Shown: in pieces, positions 1 through 11,407 of the stretch
How the letters are laid out: each line of letters opens with the position of its first letter
How positions within the stretch are numbered: the stretch's first letter is position 1
DNA from: Gnetum montanum
Lineage: Eukaryota > Streptophyta > Gnetopsida > Gnetales > Gnetaceae
Direction of reading: 5' to 3'
Assembly: GCA_015680685.1 (NCBI GenBank)
Contig: MNCI01011404.1
Span: 215,158-257,445 of the forward strand
DNA length: 42,288 nt
Position numbers and translations under genes: made by a program
Notes under the pieces: generated by a model
What the model saw: only the letters and a program-made list of their open reading frames with translations
Database searches by the model: none
What the model was told of the DNA's origin: nothing

Positions 1-160
1 TTCAAGCCCATGAAAGTACATTTAATTTAAACATGAGGGCCTAATGTGCCCACATATGTCGATTTACAATGAAATGTACAACAAAAGAAATTTGACCCTC
101 GTTTGCATGAAACTTCTTTGTTTCTGAGTCTTTCTGAAATTTTCTGGAATGTTCTGAAAG

Positions 161-595
161 TTACTGATGCTGATAATTCTCTGCCATTTTTTGAAACTTT
201 TCTGGAATTTTCTGAAACTTTGATGAATAGTGTTCATGCGATGAATAGTGTTTTACGCTGATGAATAGTGTTTCACGTAGTGAATAGTGTTTGACGCAAT
301 GAATAGTGTTTTACGCATCTTACGCTCTACAGCGTAATAAAATGTAGCCACAGCGTAATCAGCCGAAAACACCTCTTTTAAGGCCCGAATTTTGATTTTC
401 CAGAAGTTGCTGATGTTGAGGATCTTCTGCCATTTTCTAAAACTTTTCTAGAATTTTCTGAAACTGCGATGAATAGTGTTCGGGCGATGAATAGTGTTTT
501 ACGCATCTTACGCTCTATAGTGTAATAAAATGTAGCCACAGCGTAATCAGCCGAAAACACCTCATTTAAGGCCCGAATCTTGATTTTCTGAAGGC
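161..595. repeat. Imperfect tandem duplication with a tgaatagtgtt minisatellite
   Basis: Two copies of a segment that starts near ctgatg...cttctgccatttt (about 161 and 405) and ends near ggcccgaatyttgattttc. The first copy carries about five 19-20 bp units built on gatgaatagtgttttacgc; the second carries two. The difference explains the unequal copy lengths (about 244 and 190 bp). The block lies in the transcribed part of B's 3' LTR. Confidence 0.8.
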
Positions 596-902
596 TGGGA
601 ACCGCTGGGGACCTTGTGCTTGATTTTGGCTTGTTTTGACTTAGTTTCAGGGCCCCAAACATTGGTGACGCTAATCCTTACGCTGTGCAGCATAAACACA
701 ACACGAGCACATTGTACTTAGCCAAAATTCTACTTTTTGACCTTAAAATGGATGATTCTTGATACCGAGACTTGCCGTCGTGATTTGTGGGCACCCAGGG
801 GACCTTGCTTGCTCCATGATGGGCTGCTTGAAGCCATTTTAGAGGCTCTGAAGTTGTTTGGAAGTGTTGCCAAAATTTTTGTGGTGTTTCACTAGTGAGC
901 AT

Positions 903-912
903 GTATTTATAG
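903..912 (-). promoter_or_regulatory. TATA box of element B LTR
   Basis: The minus strand reads CTATAAATAC, about 110 bp downstream of the LTR start. It matches in position and sequence the CTATAAATA boxes of the C, D and E LTRs. Confidence 0.6.
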
Positions 913-1021
913 GCAAAATAGCGATTCCCGTTGATGGGTACACATCAACAGGTCAAATCCCACGTCGACAAGATCACGTCAAGGGGATGTCATCGATGTG
1001 GCCAACCATGATGCTTCATCA

Positions 1022-1033
1022 TACCCCCACAAC
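1022..1033 (-). other. Polypurine tract of element B
   Basis: Minus strand GTTGTGGGGGTA lies directly before the LTR. It is the plus-strand DNA priming site and is nearly identical to the tracts at 34081 and 38981. The 220 bases between it and the ORFX stop (1034-1253) are AT-rich 3' untranslated sequence with no gene. Confidence 0.75.
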
Positions 1034-1253
1034 TAAATGAAAATGCATCCTTGAGTTCTTTACAAAATTTGGAAAGGCATGGGATTATTTACACACAAAA
1101 AAAACACACAAATAACACAATAAAAACTAAGTTCCTAGAGTATACAATTTTTCATTGATTACAAAATTTTGGGTGCTTTGAACAACAAAATCAAACACTA
1201 GGATAAAATTGACAAATACAATTCCTCAAATGGCATGAAGATAGTGAAGAAGA

Positions 1254-1395
1254 TTAAATGGTCCCAGGTAGTGGAGGCTCTTGAGCCTCCAAAGGACCTT
1301 CTTCTACTTCAGGTGCACACGGTGGTTGAGGCCGTTACAATTGTCCTATAGTAGTTGCAACTTCTAGGGGAAGATGAAGGGCATCCAATAGTGCT
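1254..1395 (-). pseudogene. C-terminal end of ORFX of element B, separated by element A
   Basis: This is the last 40-odd codons of the gene whose body lies at 19305-21840. Read on the minus strand from 1395 to the TAA at 1254-1256, it gives a short acidic, Pro-rich tail ending EPPLPGTI, which parallels the end of C's ORFX (EEPPPPGTT). With one copy of the 5-bp duplication counted, the reading frame carries on exactly from the right-hand part, and the residues on both sides of the break match one stretch of C's ORFX (EEKLQAILQRH-like). One in-frame stop is present (TAA). The function is unknown. Confidence 0.75.
1391..1395. other. Target-site duplication of element A, left copy
   Basis: gtgct lies directly outside the left LTR. 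The right copy at 19305-19309 is gtgcc, one transition different. Five bases is the usual duplication size for plant Ty3/gypsy elements. Confidence 0.7.
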
Positions 1396-3023
1396 TGTAG
1401 TGACCAAAAACATTGACAGTTGGGACACCAAGGGGTTCAAGGGTGCATAGTCCTAACCCTAAGTCTGCATGAGGGCCTACTGGAGGTGGAGGCAGGGTGC
1501 CTTGAATGGTTTTATCAATTAAATAGGAACTTATGAAATGCAAATGCAAAATGATGCTAAGTGTCAAGTAGTGTTCGTTGTGTCAGTAGTGTCAATAGGG
1601 GTGAGCGTAGTCAAAATTTTTAGCAAAAAATGGAAGTGCCAACAACACATGGAGACCACTACCCAAGTGTGGTTATGTGCTAAAATGGCAGAAAATGCAA
1701 GTAAAAATACTAAAAATGCATAGAAAGAGTAAGAGAGAACTGAACACCACCCCAAATGAGGTTGAGCGTAGTTACCTCTAGAAGGGGTGAGAAGGTACAC
1801 GATGTACAATAGGTGTAGTGGATAGCATAGTCATAATCTTGGGGGTGTCTAGCCACAAAGACTAACATTCTACCATGGTGTTTGTGCTTGTTGGGTTGGC
1901 CATCAAAGCATGTAGTGGGCTACGGTGTCCTACGGTGTGCTACTGTGGTATGCAACTCTACCTTCCTTTGATTTGTTAGTATGCCAAAATTCTCAAGTTT
2001 TTCAAGCTCTCAAATTTGCCAATCCAAATTTTTGCCAACCCTTAAAACGTTGAGGGCTGGGCTATTTATAGGACTAGGTTTAACATGAAGTGTAAAGAGA
2101 TTGCCACATGGCAATGATGGTTGGGACTACATTGTTATCCAACTATGCTCTTCACTGAGGTTGATGGTGCTATGCTCTACTAGACTCTACAAGGTAGAGA
2201 GATTGTGACTACACTATCAACTACATGTTCATGTGTTGAAAAGACCACAATGTACCTAAAATATGCAACTTTGAAGACTACACTCTAGGACTATGCTTTC
2301 CACTATCTTGTATGGGGTTGAGCATAGTTAGAATTTTTGGGACAAAAAGAGATACAAAAAAGATGCATTTTGCTAACTACACTTTTTAGACGTGAGTTGA
2401 AGTTGAGCTGAATGTCAGTGCTACGTTGTGGAGGCCTTTGGAGGCTGTTCTTGATGACTACACTTGACTATGCTCTGGACTGGGAACATGCATAGTCCAA
2501 CACTTTGAAAATTTTGCAAAATGTGACCATGTGTTGACTACGCTCTCCATGGGAGGTTGACTACACTCCCAACTAGGGTCAAGCATAGTCTCAGCAGTTA
2601 GAAAAAACTTACAAAAACTAGCTTCTAGTTAACTATGCTTGACTATGCTCCAGGGCAGTGGAGAGCATAGTCTTAGCACTTAGAAAAATATGCAATGGTA
2701 GGCTTGACACTTAAAAGAGTTTGCAAACTGGCCTTTGTGTTGACTACACTCTCTACTTAGTTGATTATGCTTTGAGGTAGTAGAAAGCGTAGTTCCAACA
2801 CTTAGAAAAATTTGTAGCTTCCTGCTTCACTATGATACTTAGAAAAAATTACCAAAGCATCAATTGTTTGAGCTCACTACACTCTCCACTAGGTTGAATA
2901 CACTCTAGGATAGTGAAGAGTGTAGTCCTAGCGCTTAGAAAATTTCTACAAAATGTGGCCTTATGCTGACACTTAGGAAAATTTATAGTTAAGAAACTGT
3001 ATCCTAAATTTGGTGGTGTTTCA
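1396..3023 (-). repeat. 3' LTR of element A
   Basis: About 1.63 kb. It matches 17699-19304 along its whole length, for example the shared aaatgcaaaatgatgctaag near 1540 and 17840 and the shared end tttggtggtgttt. The part at about 2430-2960 is an array of gactaygctct ... agagyrtagtc motifs alternating with cacttagaaaaatttg blocks, so many pairs can form hairpins. The inner edge at 3023 is followed by a weak purine-rich stretch (minus strand AATGAGGAATTAA) that could be the polypurine tract. Confidence 0.85.
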
Positions 3024-3994
3024 TTAATTCCTCATTGTTGACATCTGAAGGAGTGGCCTGAGAGATATCAACAAAGAACAAAAAAACACCATAGTAGTCC
3101 TAGCACCAACATCACTCTTCAATTCTTGATCAGATGTCATTGCACCATGCTTAAGAGTGCTATGGATAGTGGTATGCTAGGAGTAAAATGTGTAGGTAAT
3201 ATGCTAGGGATAAAGGTAGATATGAAATGTAAAAAGGATGTCATGATGTGGAATGCAGAGTCATCATAGTTGATAGTGGACCATGGCACCAGGGTGGCTT
3301 TCCTCTAAAAATATTGACCTCTTGTCAAAGTGCTCATGAGAGAGTCAATGTGGATTCAGGGCCTGATTGGTTGTGAAATTGCAATGCTCCTGATTTGCTT
3401 GGGGACATGCTTTTTCCTCTTTGCTCTTTTTTTATTTTGCTTTTTGTTATGAGGTAAAACTACTTTGGTTTCTACACATTGCTAAATGCTAACTATGGGG
3501 TGCTTTCCATCAATTGGACTATGTGCCACTAGATGGACTTTACTTTAATGTTTATGAAACTACATCATGTTTGTAGGATAGGTGTTTCCTCCCTGGGATG
3601 ACTTGTGTTACATCCACCTAGGCTTTGACCAGCTAATAGAGGCTCCCTATGGGACAACTCATGTTATGTCTACCTTGGATTCTATGGTTTGACTTGAAGA
3701 GGATGTCATGTGGTCACAGCTCGTATGCATCAGAGGATTTCAATCATTAACTATGCAGAGGAATGCAAAAGTATCAGGGCATAGGGATCGATGTAGGTAG
3801 GGTATAATGGGGTAGTAGGGATGTGCACTCCTGAGAGGCTTACCTAGTCCAATCATGCACATCAAAACAATGTGGTAACTTGTTGTTGCAGTGAGATACA
3901 TCTTTGCACAATGAACCAAGGCTTCATCCTATAAACACAACTTCGAGAAGACAAGAAAAACACATAAATACAAAATGAAAATAAAATGCTAAGG

Positions 3995-4399
3995 GGTGAT
4001 GATATTGCAAGTGCTCCAAAGGCTGTGCCAATTTTAGGTGTTTAGAAAACTAGAAAAATGCTTGGGGGTGATGTTGTTGCAAATGTTCCAAAGGTTGAAG
4101 TGATGGCAAGTGCTTGAAAAACTAGCAAAAATTGCAAGAGGCCATGATGTTGCGAGTGCTTCCAAGGTCGAAGCAATGGTAAGAGATCAAAAAATTAGCA
4201 AAATAGTGAGGGGCCATGATGCTGTAAGTGCTCCCAAGGTAGAAGCAACAATAAGAGCTTAAAAAATCAATAAAATGGTAGGGGGCCATGATGTTTTAAA
4301 TGTTCCAAAGGTTAAAGTGAGAGAAGGTGTTCAAAAAAAAAAACCAACATGCTTGGGGGGCCATGATAATACAAGTGCTCCCAATGCTGCACTGGTTAC
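3995..4399. repeat. 72-75 bp minisatellite, about 5.5 copies
   Basis: Units start near 3995, 4066, 4140, 4212, 4284 and 4359. Each follows the pattern gccatgatgttgcaagtgct, then ccaaggt-gaag, then a run of a-rich sequence ending aaaatg-tag/tggg. Copies differ at many positions, so the array is old. Confidence 0.8.
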
Positions 4400-4549
4400 A
4401 GCTGCTCCATTCTGAGATTACAAGATCCCTACCTACATGGTGTAGAAAAGTTAGGAGGGGTGGAGTTAGAGTTATTCTTATTCACTTGCTTGTAGAACCA
4501 TGCATGCCTAATTGTAAACCTAGTTAAGGATCTTGGTAGACAGTGGTGT

Positions 4550-4782
4550 GCTAGTTTATAGACCTAGTAGACTGCTTTGTACTAGTTTAGCATCATGGTG
4601 GACAAATGCCATGCTAGTTTAGTGTTATAGTGGATGAATGTTGTTGTCCCAATTTAACGTCATGACCCAAGGATGATCTATGCTAATTTAGCATTATGGA
4701 AGATGGGTAGTATGTATTGTGCTAGTTTAACATCATAGTGGACAGGTGCTCTATGCTAGTTTAACGTCATAGTGGGTGAATG
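4550..4782. repeat. About 31-38 bp minisatellite, seven degenerate copies
   Basis: Units based on gctagtttaacatcatagtg followed by gacaggtg or a variant start near 4550, 4583, 4614, 4651, 4683, 4721 and 4756. Spacing varies from 31 to 38 bp. The array lies just beyond the integrase end of element A. Confidence 0.75.
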
Positions 4783-4859
4783 CTTACCATGTTGAATCGA
4801 TGTGTGTCGCTACATGCTAGGCATAATACAACTTTAGGTACAAATGGTTCACTGGATTG

Positions 4860-5975
4860 GAAAACTCACTTCCATCTTAATCAATGAGCTTGAATGCTCC
4901 ATTTTGAGAGGCCTTAGTTACTAAGAAAGGCCCTTCCTAGTTGGTTAATAATTTAGTTGCATGTTCACCAATGACTTTGAGGACTAGGTCCCATTTCTTA
5001 ATCTGACACTGGTGCTAGTTTTCATGGTGCTTTTGTTGTTACTTTTCTTAGCACCATTCAATGTGATCAAGCATCTACATTCTCTCCTCCTGTATTGAGT
5101 CAAGGTCTATAGTTCTCAACTCATTGTTCTAAGCTTCATCAATGAAGTTCAAGAGGATCACCCAGAGTGATGGAACTTGCAATTTAAGTGGAAAAATTAC
5201 TTCAAACCCATAGACAAGACTATAAGGCATCTTACCTATTGTTGTTCGACATGTTGTGTGATAGACCTAGAGTGCATAGACTAGTTGCTCATGCCACCAT
5301 CATTTGTTGTTGCTTAGCATCTTCTTCATAAGGTTGATAATGACTTTGTTAGTGGCCTCTGCTTGGGCTTTTGCTTGATGGTAATATGGCAATGAGAAAA
5401 AATGTTTGATATCAAAGTACTCATAAAAGGCTTTAGTTTTAGCATTGCTAAACTATGGCATGTTGTCTATTACGATGGTCATGGGTAAGCCAAAATATCT
5501 TATCAAGCATGAATTTGCAAACCTACTGTGATGTTGTCTTCCTAAGGGGAATAGTCTCAATGCACTTGGTGAAATACTCAGTTATAGTTATTATGAAGCT
5601 ATGCACTATAGAGGACTTAGGCATTATGGGTCCAATGATGTCCAAGCTTGAATGTTGGAATGGCCATGTGATCTTCATTGTATGTAGTTCAATCGGTGGC
5701 ACGTGCATTAAGTTGACATGCCATTGACACATGTCACATATTTTGACCTTCGAGATGAAATTGTGCTCCATGTAAGACCAATAATAGCCTAGCCATATGA
5801 TTTTCATTGTCATTTTCCTAGGTGCTATGTGACCTCCACATAGTCCCTCATGGACTTGTTCAACAATTGTTTGCACTTTGCTATTGCTTACACAAGTTAG
5901 CAGTATGCCATCGTAAGATCTACAACATAACGTGTTATCACCCACGATGATGTAGTACCATGAACATTTACGCAT
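4860..5975 (-). pseudogene. Integrase of element A (broken)
   Basis: Integrase inserts the DNA copy into the genome. The frame open from 5975 to 5523 carries the zinc-binding HHCC region (HEGLCGGH, then CDMC), the YYW motif and the first catalytic aspartate in SSLDIIGPI. After a stop the core continues with VIDNMPQF (second aspartate; a stop codon sits inside this stretch) and the glutamate in QAEATNK; the C-terminal part (PYSLVYGFE) trails off near 4860. All three catalytic acidic residues are still visible. Several TAG stops interrupt the frame. It follows the second RNase H in the usual order. Confidence 0.85.
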
Positions 5976-6159
5976 TGCGTATTTTTTAGCGATAGTTAAA
6001 TGTTATTGAGGCTCACCATGTAGAAGGTACATCTTGATGTTGTTGTACCACTCTCCTACATGGGTTGTGCTTACTGTGGCTATGGGTGCAATGTCAGTGA
6101 TTTGCATGATAGGCATAGTGTAATTTTCCACTGAGGTAGAAAACACATGGAACATGTCA

Positions 6160-6540
6160 AGTGCAATGCTAAGGGCTAATGTTGCTAATGCATCTACTAT
6201 GTTATTTTCATTCTAGGGAATGTGTTGGACATTAGTAGTTGTAAAGTGTTGAAGTAAGTGCTTTTCCAAGTCACAGTAATGCTATAAATGTTGGGCCTTG
6301 TAGGTGTAAACCTCTGTCACTTGGTTGATCACTAATTGTGTGTCACCTAGGATTGCTATGTGTTGGATCCCTAGGTTGCATGCTACAAGGATACCTTAGA
6401 GGAGATGTTTGTACTCTTCTATGTTTTTAGTGCAAGGGAATGCAAAACAATATGTGAAGGGTCAAATCTACCCAAAGGAAAATGTGATAACCATAGTGGT
6501 GCTACCCCTTTAAGAGGTTGAAGCCCTATCAAAATGTAGG
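6160..6540 (-). pseudogene. Second (archaeal-like) RNase H of element A
   Basis: Reading the minus strand from about 6540 gives a domain with HFDRAS, then a long spacer, GDTQLVINQVTEVYTYK, then NENNIVDALATLAL. This is the signature order of the additional RNase H found in the Tat branch of plant Ty3/gypsy elements, which lies between the usual RNase H and integrase. Metal-binding residues D (HFD), D (GDT) and D (VDA) remain. In-frame stops break it. Confidence 0.75.
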
Positions 6541-6699
6541 AGTGCCTCATAGTTGTTAGGCACTTGACTAATGCTACTGACATGCTCGTTTGGGAATTTT
6601 GGGTCTATGGTTACTTGATCATTTATTGGCAAAGCTGTGAGTTGTGTGGCTATAGCTTGACCTTTTGTTGAGGCTTGCACGATGTAGTATAGGTCAATC

Positions 6700-7035
6700 T
6701 CTATTGTTATTACTTTCCATCATGCAATACAACTACTCTCGTAGATGTTCATTGTGATTACTTGAAGTATGTTATTTTTTCAAATGATATTGACTTGATT
6801 GTGGAAAAGGTAATGCCTTCACTTATTCAGTGAGAAGACTAACGTAAGGTAGTGCTTTTCCAAATCATTATATTTCACGTCATTGGCTACTAATGCATGG
6901 CTCAAGTAGTAAACCAGGACCTCTATGCCATCATCTCACTTTTGGCAAACTAGAGAAGCGATGGACATGTCAAAAGTGGCAAGATAAATGTAAAAGGGTT
7001 TATCTGCTTGCAAAGGGTGAACCATAGGAAGTTGT
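6700..7035 (-). pseudogene. First RNase H of element A
   Basis: The minus strand from 7035 reads KPFYIYLATFDMSIASLV, then VYYLSHALVANDVKYNDLEK, the usual Ty3/gypsy RNase H that degrades the RNA template. The first catalytic aspartate of the family consensus has no obvious counterpart at its usual place (LATF), which may be decay. The region between it and the RT active site (7036-7233) is the degenerate RT thumb/connection. Confidence 0.7.
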
Positions 7036-7233
7036 GCCAACTCTTAATTAAGGTTGTTAAATGCTTGTTAGCATTGAGTGGTCCACTCAAAGTGGGCTCC
7101 TTTCTTAAGTAGATGTTGCATTGGTTGTCACTTATCAGTTAATCATGTGATAAACCTACATATGAACTACAATATACCTTGCAACCCTTGTAGCTCCTTA
7201 AGGTTGGCTGATGGTGCTAAGTTGGTTATAACC

Positions 7234-8290
7234 TTACCCTTGTTGGGGTCTACACATATTCCTACTTTGGACACTTAAAATCAAGCATCTAGCCCATTCT
7301 AGTGCCAAAACATACTTCTTAGTGTTTAACCTAAGATTGTGTTTTAGGAAACATTTAAGCACTAAGTCTAGATCATCTACATGTTTGTGGGCCACTTTGG
7401 ACTTAACAACAATGTCATCGATGTAGTTGTTAAGAAAATGTAGCATGTAAACACTAAAGATATATGTTATTATGCATTGATACATTGCTTCTGCATTCTT
7501 GAGTCCAAAAGGTATAATGATATAGCAAAAGGTACCCTAGGGCATCATGAAGGTTGTGCCAAGTTGGTGCTCAGGATTGATCCTAATCTGGTTGCAGCCC
7601 AAGAACCCATCCATAAAGGATAACAAGGTGTGTCCAGCCATGGTATCAATCAGTTGATCAATACTAGGCAACAGAAAGTCATCTTTGATGGTTGCCTTGT
7701 TTAGGTTTTGGAAGTCTATGCAAATGCATATACTTCCATTTTTCTTAGGCACAACTACAATGTTGGAGACCTAGTCTACATAGTTAACCACCTAGATGAA
7801 ACTATCTTTTTAAAGCTTGATGATCTCATCATGGATTGCCAATGCCACCTTAATTCTAACCTTGTGTGCTTTCTATTTTACTGGCTTAATGCAGGGACCA
7901 AGAATGATATTGTGCTAAACTAGTTGAGGATCTAGGCTCAGCATGTCCTCATATGACCATGAGAAGGCTTTGTTGTTATCATTTAACACCTTAATGATGT
8001 CTTGGGGATACTAGGGCTCTAGCAAGGAGCTTAGTTTTAATGTTTTTGCCTCACCGTTAGGTGTATCCATAAGGATCTCAACAAGGGGATCCTCTATGAT
8101 GTCCCTTGCCTCTAGATTGAGAGCCTTAACTAGATGGTTGGGCCACTCCAGTGGTGCCTCTATGGATGTTATGTATTTTACATAGGTTGTAGGATCAAGG
8201 TCTACGTAATGAGCATCAGTGCATTGCTCGATATTGCCATGAGGTCCCATGAGGACCAGAGGTGAAAAATGCTACTTGTGCATAACCATG
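7234..8290 (-). pseudogene. Reverse transcriptase of element A with its upstream linker
   Basis: The linker begins near 8290 and shows AFSWSYEDMLSLDP, typical of the run-in to Tat-type RT. The palm then reads CICIDFQNLNKATIKDDFLL and GHTLLSFMDGFLGCNQIRIN (7752-7537), and the active site NYIDDIVVKSK is at 7405-7430. The same frame is kept from 8250 to at least 7234 with only in-frame stops. It copies the element's RNA into DNA. The sequence directly upstream reads cattttgtag followed by gaac on the minus strand, a plausible splice acceptor. Confidence 0.85.
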
Positions 8291-9494
8291 CTATGTTCCT
8301 ACAAAATGAACTAGAAAAATGTTAAGTGGCACTTGTTTTAATAAAATGAATATGAGAAAATGAAGAAAAAGTCATGTAATGAAATTTGTCTAAGTATTCA
8401 TGTGGGCTATTGAGGAAGGTAAGCATGTGTGTGCTAGTTTTGGGCCTCAGCAAGTTGTGCCATTCCAAGGAAGGTTGGTCATGCTTGGAAGGTGAAATTG
8501 GCTCAAGAATTCACTGGGCAATGAAAAGTTAAAAATTTTGGCTAAGTGTGGAGCAGAGTCTTGGGTTGGTGGGTTATTAAATGATTTAGGCATGTTTTCA
8601 CTATGGGTAAGTTGTCATTTTCTTATTTTCAAATGTGAAATCTAGAGTGTAGTCTCACCATTGCTGTTGCATGTTGCCAGTGGAGAGTGTAGTTGGAATA
8701 ATGACACGTTGGAGTGGATACCTACACCCAAGATTGGAAAATGTGGACAAGGGGGAACAAGCACTGGCCACCTACCACAAGGACACATGGAGGAGAGGAG
8801 GTCATCAATGTCAGCTAGGTACCCTAACTATGCTATGCCCTTTGCTCATTTTTTCATCTTTTTTGTTTCTTATTTTGTGAAGCTTAGTGAGGGTTTAGGA
8901 GCATGAGGGTTTGTGCCCTACCATGGCACCCTACCATGGTAGGGGCCATTTCTACCATGTGTCATTTCCATGCAGTGTGATAGCAGGGAAGGTGTGTGTG
9001 ATGTCAGGGTTTTGGACGATAGGGTTTTATGTGGGGGTTTTAAGGAACCTGATGGCAACAAGGGTTTCTTTGCATGGACAATGGGTTTTGGACACATGTG
9101 ATGTCAGGGGCTTGGTGGTGGCTTGAAGTGATCTACTACGGGGCAAGGGGTGTGGTAGGGGTCATAGCATAGGGGACACTGCAAGAGTTTGAAATATATA
9201 TATTATTTTTTTGAATTTGAATTTTTTCAAAAAATATTTTGGAGTAGGGCTATAAATGTTTGGATTTTTCAAGCCACGTGGGGGCCAAAGCACTGGTGGC
9301 AACTAGGGACAACCTACCATGGGGCAGGGGGCATAACAAGCGTTTTTCATTCATTTTTTTGTTTAAATGTTTTTGATGTTGGGATTTAGGGTAATGGTGG
9401 TAGAGGAGGGAGAGAGGGCAGGGAGAAAGAGGAGGTAGGGCATGGTAGGGTTCAAGCATGGCATGTAGTGTTGTGGTAGGGGATAGTGCATAGA

Positions 9495-9670
9495 GGGCAG
9501 TGGGGTGATAGACATGGGCATGATGTGCATGAATGTGGGGCACAAAGGGCAGTGGGGTGACAAGCATGGGCATGACATGCATGAGTGCGAGGTGCAAAGG
9601 GTGGTGGGGCGACAGGCATGGGCATGACGTGCATGAGGGCAAGGCACAAAGGGTGGTGGGGTAGCCCAAT
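9495..9670. repeat. 52-bp G-rich minisatellite
   Basis: Units begin with gggcagtggggtga or gggtggtggggcga at 9495, 9547, 9599 and 9651, an exact 52-bp period: three full copies and part of a fourth. Each contains catgggcatgacatgcatga. The sequence is strand-asymmetric (G-rich on plus) and would give a Pro/His/Cys-rich peptide on the minus strand, which I treat as spurious. Confidence 0.85.
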
Positions 9671-9709
9671 GTTTGTTGCAATATGTTTACCTATTCCAAA
9701 ATTTCATTT

Positions 9710-9870
9710 TTTGGGACTACGCTCTGCGGAGAGCATAGTTAGGATGCCCATAGAAAAATTTTGCTTCCCTCTTTCCTAGACTATGCTCTTCATTGAGGCA
9801 GTTTGGAGTTAGAAATTTTCTGCCATTTCCTAGACTACGCTCTCCATTGAAGTAGTTTGGAGTTAGAAAA
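9710..9870. repeat. LTR-A-like gactacgctct motif cluster in insert F
   Basis: Three copies of gacta-gctct (about 9715, 9779 and 9834), the first with an immediate inverted partner (gagagcatagtt), plus repeated tttggagttagaaa. These are the building blocks of the A LTR arrays at 2430-2960 and 18.8-19.2 kb, so F contains, or was captured with, LTR-like sequence of A's family. Confidence 0.6.
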
Positions 9871-11407
9871 AAATTTCAAAAATTTTGTAAACCATGCATA
9901 ATGCTAAACTTGTGAAATGCAATAATGCTAAACCTTTGAAAACATGACATACCCCAATGAGTACTAGGTGTGTCAAATGAGTTGGTTGACATCCTATACC
10001 CACAGGGCCCTAGGGTGTATTGCCAAAATTAAAAATTTTGTTAGTCCATGTTATGTGATGTTAATTTTGCTAACTTATTTTAATGATTTAATGCCAAAAT
10101 GTGCACCTACATGTGTATACTAACGCATTGCTTTGTGCTTGGCAATTACAGGATGTTGCTGAAGCCTATCTTGATCATCGTGGAGCTCATAGGAATCTTA
10201 TGCTACATAAGCAAACTTGTCCCCAACACGCTTGCACCAGATATGTGGGTGGATTATTAGGTGGTGTGGTTTCAGCCAAGGGCTCATGAGTTCCTAGAGT
10301 GCCTATTGCCATAAAGCCTTAGATGCGCTAACTGCTTGGCTCATGCATGCAAGGTTGATGGACCTATTTTTGGCTCTTAGCTTAAGTATCCCGATAGCTA
10401 AAATGGTCACCATCATCAACTCCTTCAGCAACGATGTTAGGTAGTTTGTCACCTAAGTGCACAGTGTGATGGTAATGCTTAACCTCAACGAGGCCTTCTT
10501 TACTAACCTTTTTGGACTTCCCAATGATGGCTTGACAGTTGTTGATAATGTCAACAGGGAGGTGGACCATAGAGGGGAGATCAAGGACTGGTTAGGGGCC
10601 ACTTGATCTTTCAAGGGCATACTAATTAAGAATGTGCTTCTGCCTAAGGTGTAGGAGTTCTACTCTCTTTTTCATGCTTGTGCCTTTTCAAGGTTTCTCT
10701 TCCAAGGAAAGATCCTTGGGGTGGAGTAGGCATGAGTAATGAAGGAGGTGCTACTAGAGGGGATGAGGTTCAATTGGGCTATAGCTACTAGCTTACATGC
10801 AGAGATCTCTAAGCTATCGTTTAACCTCTAGGCAAGGTCTCACATCCACTTCATGTTCCTTGCAAAATACCTATGAAGTTTTGCAGAGCTTCTGGTTATG
10901 TGCAATGACAAGTGATGGGTTGTGTAGGATCGTAAGCAACTCTCCAAGACATGGATTAGTCACATGTTCACTACTACCTATGTGTAGGACCCCCCAAACG
11001 AGATCAATGAGTCATTATCCATAACGACTAAGGGTCTTGTGGGGCAGTTGACCACTCATGCCATAGCAGTAGCAAGGGTCCTCCAGTTGGCACCAGGGAT
11101 GTGTGTAAGGTAGATCACTATATTGTAGAGATAGTGGGATCATCTAAGGAAAATATTAAGAGGCCATGTCCTATGGAGGTGGCTACCCTTAAGGCTAGGA
11201 GATCAAGTAGCAAGAAAATCTATATTATGCTTCAAGGCTTGCACATAGAGGGGGAGGCTCATGGGGATGAGTTACCTAAGGTAGTAGAGACATTTCGATA
11301 GTTGTAGGAAGAGGGGCTGCTCCACCCTGATGGGGGTGATTTTGATAGCCTATTTGATGATGTGTAGCTAGGTAAGCCCCTTGTGCTCATGCCTAAGGGC
11401 TTGCTAG

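Larger units (their letters stand above)
1..1021 (-). repeat. 3' LTR of element B (left end outside window)
   Basis: On the minus strand a purine run ending GTGGGGGTA is followed at 1021 by TGATGA, the same polypurine-tract/LTR junction seen at 34093 and 38993. A TATA-like box follows about 110 bp inside, and then a long C/T-rich and AT-rich body containing the tandem duplication at 161-595. The sequence differs from the C, D and E LTRs but has the same layout (U3 with repeated ga-t-tc motifs, TATA box, R/U5). The terminal CA was not located, so the LTR may run past base 1. Small reading frames here have no support as genes. Confidence 0.7.
3024..4859 (-). other. 3' internal non-coding region of element A
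   Basis: Sequence between integrase and 3' LTR. I see no coding frame on either strand. It contains two minisatellites (3995-4399 and 4550-4782) and otherwise AT-rich, CpG-poor sequence. Such long non-coding 3' regions are common in Tat elements. Confidence 0.6.
8291..10152. other. Left flank of insert F inside element A
   Basis: Between the RT linker of A and the F gene. It shows no RT, gag or protease signal. It holds AT-rich sequence (8.29-8.64 kb), a G-rich plus-strand stretch, the 52-bp minisatellite at 9495-9670 and a short run of the same gactacgctct motifs that fill A's LTRs (9710-9870). Open frames here, including one of 143 codons on the minus strand, are by-products of the repeats. 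Confidence 0.6.

Noticed and set aside
161-595. CRISPR-like array (regular short repeats)
   Set aside because: Units are directly adjoining 19-20 bp minisatellite copies without unique spacers, inside an LTR of plant type.
9250-9681. 143-codon minus-strand frame rich in His, Pro and Cys, with two overlapping partners
   Set aside because: It is the translation of the 52-bp minisatellite; several frames stay open for the same reason.
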